A stretch of 64,000 nucleotides of DNA from Allomuricauda sp. GTDB lineage: Bacteria; Bacteroidota; Bacteroidia; Flavobacteriales; Flavobacteriaceae. The notes beneath the pieces were generated by a model, which saw nothing but the letters and a program-made list of their open reading frames with translations, was not told where the DNA came from and did no database searches. Of the stretch, positions 63,780 to 64,000 are shown piece by piece (the first letter of the stretch is position 1; every line of letters starts with the position of its first letter). The translations under genes were made by a program, and so were the position numbers. The stretch is taken from NCBI GenBank assembly GCA_030148335.1, contig JASBTQ010000019.1, positions 173,022 through 237,021 on the forward strand. The letters run 5' to 3'.

Positions 63780-64000
63780 TCATGCCTCTGATGCCTCTGA
63801 TTTTTGGTTATACATTTCGTTTTCAAATTCCTCTATTGTTTTATAGTCCAATGTCGAGTGTGTCCTGCTTCTATTGTACCAGGTCTCTATCCACTCGAAT
63901 ATCGATAGTTCCGCTTCGGACCTGAAGCTATAGTTTTGATGGTACACCCATTCGACCTTCAAGCTCTTGAAGAAGGATTCCGCCACTGCCTTGTCCCAGC
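63780..64000 (-). CDS. IS3-family transposase OrfB, C-terminal part, cut by window edge
   Basis: The minus-strand frame is open at base 64000 and reads WDKAVAESFFKSLKVEWVY, the region with the final glutamate-type catalytic residue of the rve/DDE fold. It continues to SELSIFEWIETWYNRSRTHSTLDYKTIEEFE-like sequence and ends QKSEASEA. That is the signature of IS3-group OrfB (integrase core). The right inverted repeat is probably TGGACAACCAGTTAAG at 63762. The gene appears intact as far as visible. Confidence 0.88.
   Translation of the reverse strand, partial: WDKAVAESFFKSLKVEWVYHQNYSFRSEAELSIFEWIETWYNRSRTHSTLDYKTIEEFENEMYNQKSEASEA

Overview
The window looks like the chromosome of a marine-type flavobacterium (phylum Bacteroidota, family Flavobacteriaceae). 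Evidence: SusC/SusD pairs run by ECF sigma and FecR anti-sigma factors, a giant SprB-like adhesin with a type IX secretion (T9SS) type-B sorting domain, sulfatases, DUF1080 and Gfo/Idh/MocA oxidoreductases, AraC regulators, and start sites that mostly lack Shine-Dalgarno sequences. No genus can be assigned from the sequence alone.

Layout. (1) 1-8.6 kb: two short-chain dehydrogenases, two paralogous ~340-residue AraC regulators, and a histidine kinase / single-domain response regulator / short AraC cassette. (2) 6.4-16.6 kb: mostly single-gene units typical of stress and envelope physiology (PA2169-type four-helix protein, CsbD, MgtC/SapB, AI-2E-type permease, nitroreductase, NDH-2, TauE/SafE, a secreted PQQ sugar dehydrogenase, two small one-helix membrane proteins). 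Several are separated by clear hairpin terminators. (3) 16.7-27.5 kb: one adhesin gene of ~3,600 codons. (4) 27.8-31.7 kb: ArsR-luciferase-like monooxygenase pair, DoxX gene, and a membrane class III cyclase overlapping a DinB gene. (5) 31.9-40.0 kb: a sugar/uronate locus. A GH5-like secreted hydrolase and a Nudix-fold NrtR-like regulator sit beside an operon of fructuronate reductase (SDR type), mannonate dehydratase (uxuA), a double-DUF1080 lipoprotein and two exported Gfo/Idh/MocA oxidoreductases. (6) 40.3-47.1 kb: ECF sigma, FecR, SusC and SusD. (7) 47.2-55.4 kb: a scarred segment with a tRNA 3'-end remnant, IS21 istA and istB fragments, a dead IS481-type element, two sulfatases, a formylglycine-generating-enzyme-like lipoprotein, and a GH3 pseudogene cut by an IS5 remnant. 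(8) 55.7-63.5 kb: a second SusD-SusC-FecR set with a divergent ECF sigma gene and a SASA-type esterase, in visibly AT-richer DNA. (9) The window ends inside an IS3-type transposase.

How the parts fit. The two SusCD systems would import glycans across the outer membrane under trans-envelope control by FecR/sigma pairs. The sulfatases, with an FGE-like maturation candidate, would desulfate glycans outside the cytoplasm. The uxuB-uxuA genes process uronic acids. DUF1080 plus Gfo/Idh/MocA proteins fit a 3-keto-glycoside cleavage route. The tRNA scar, IS debris and composition change suggest that everything right of about 47.27 kb is an acquired island extending past the window. I found no intact RNA gene and no CRISPR array.
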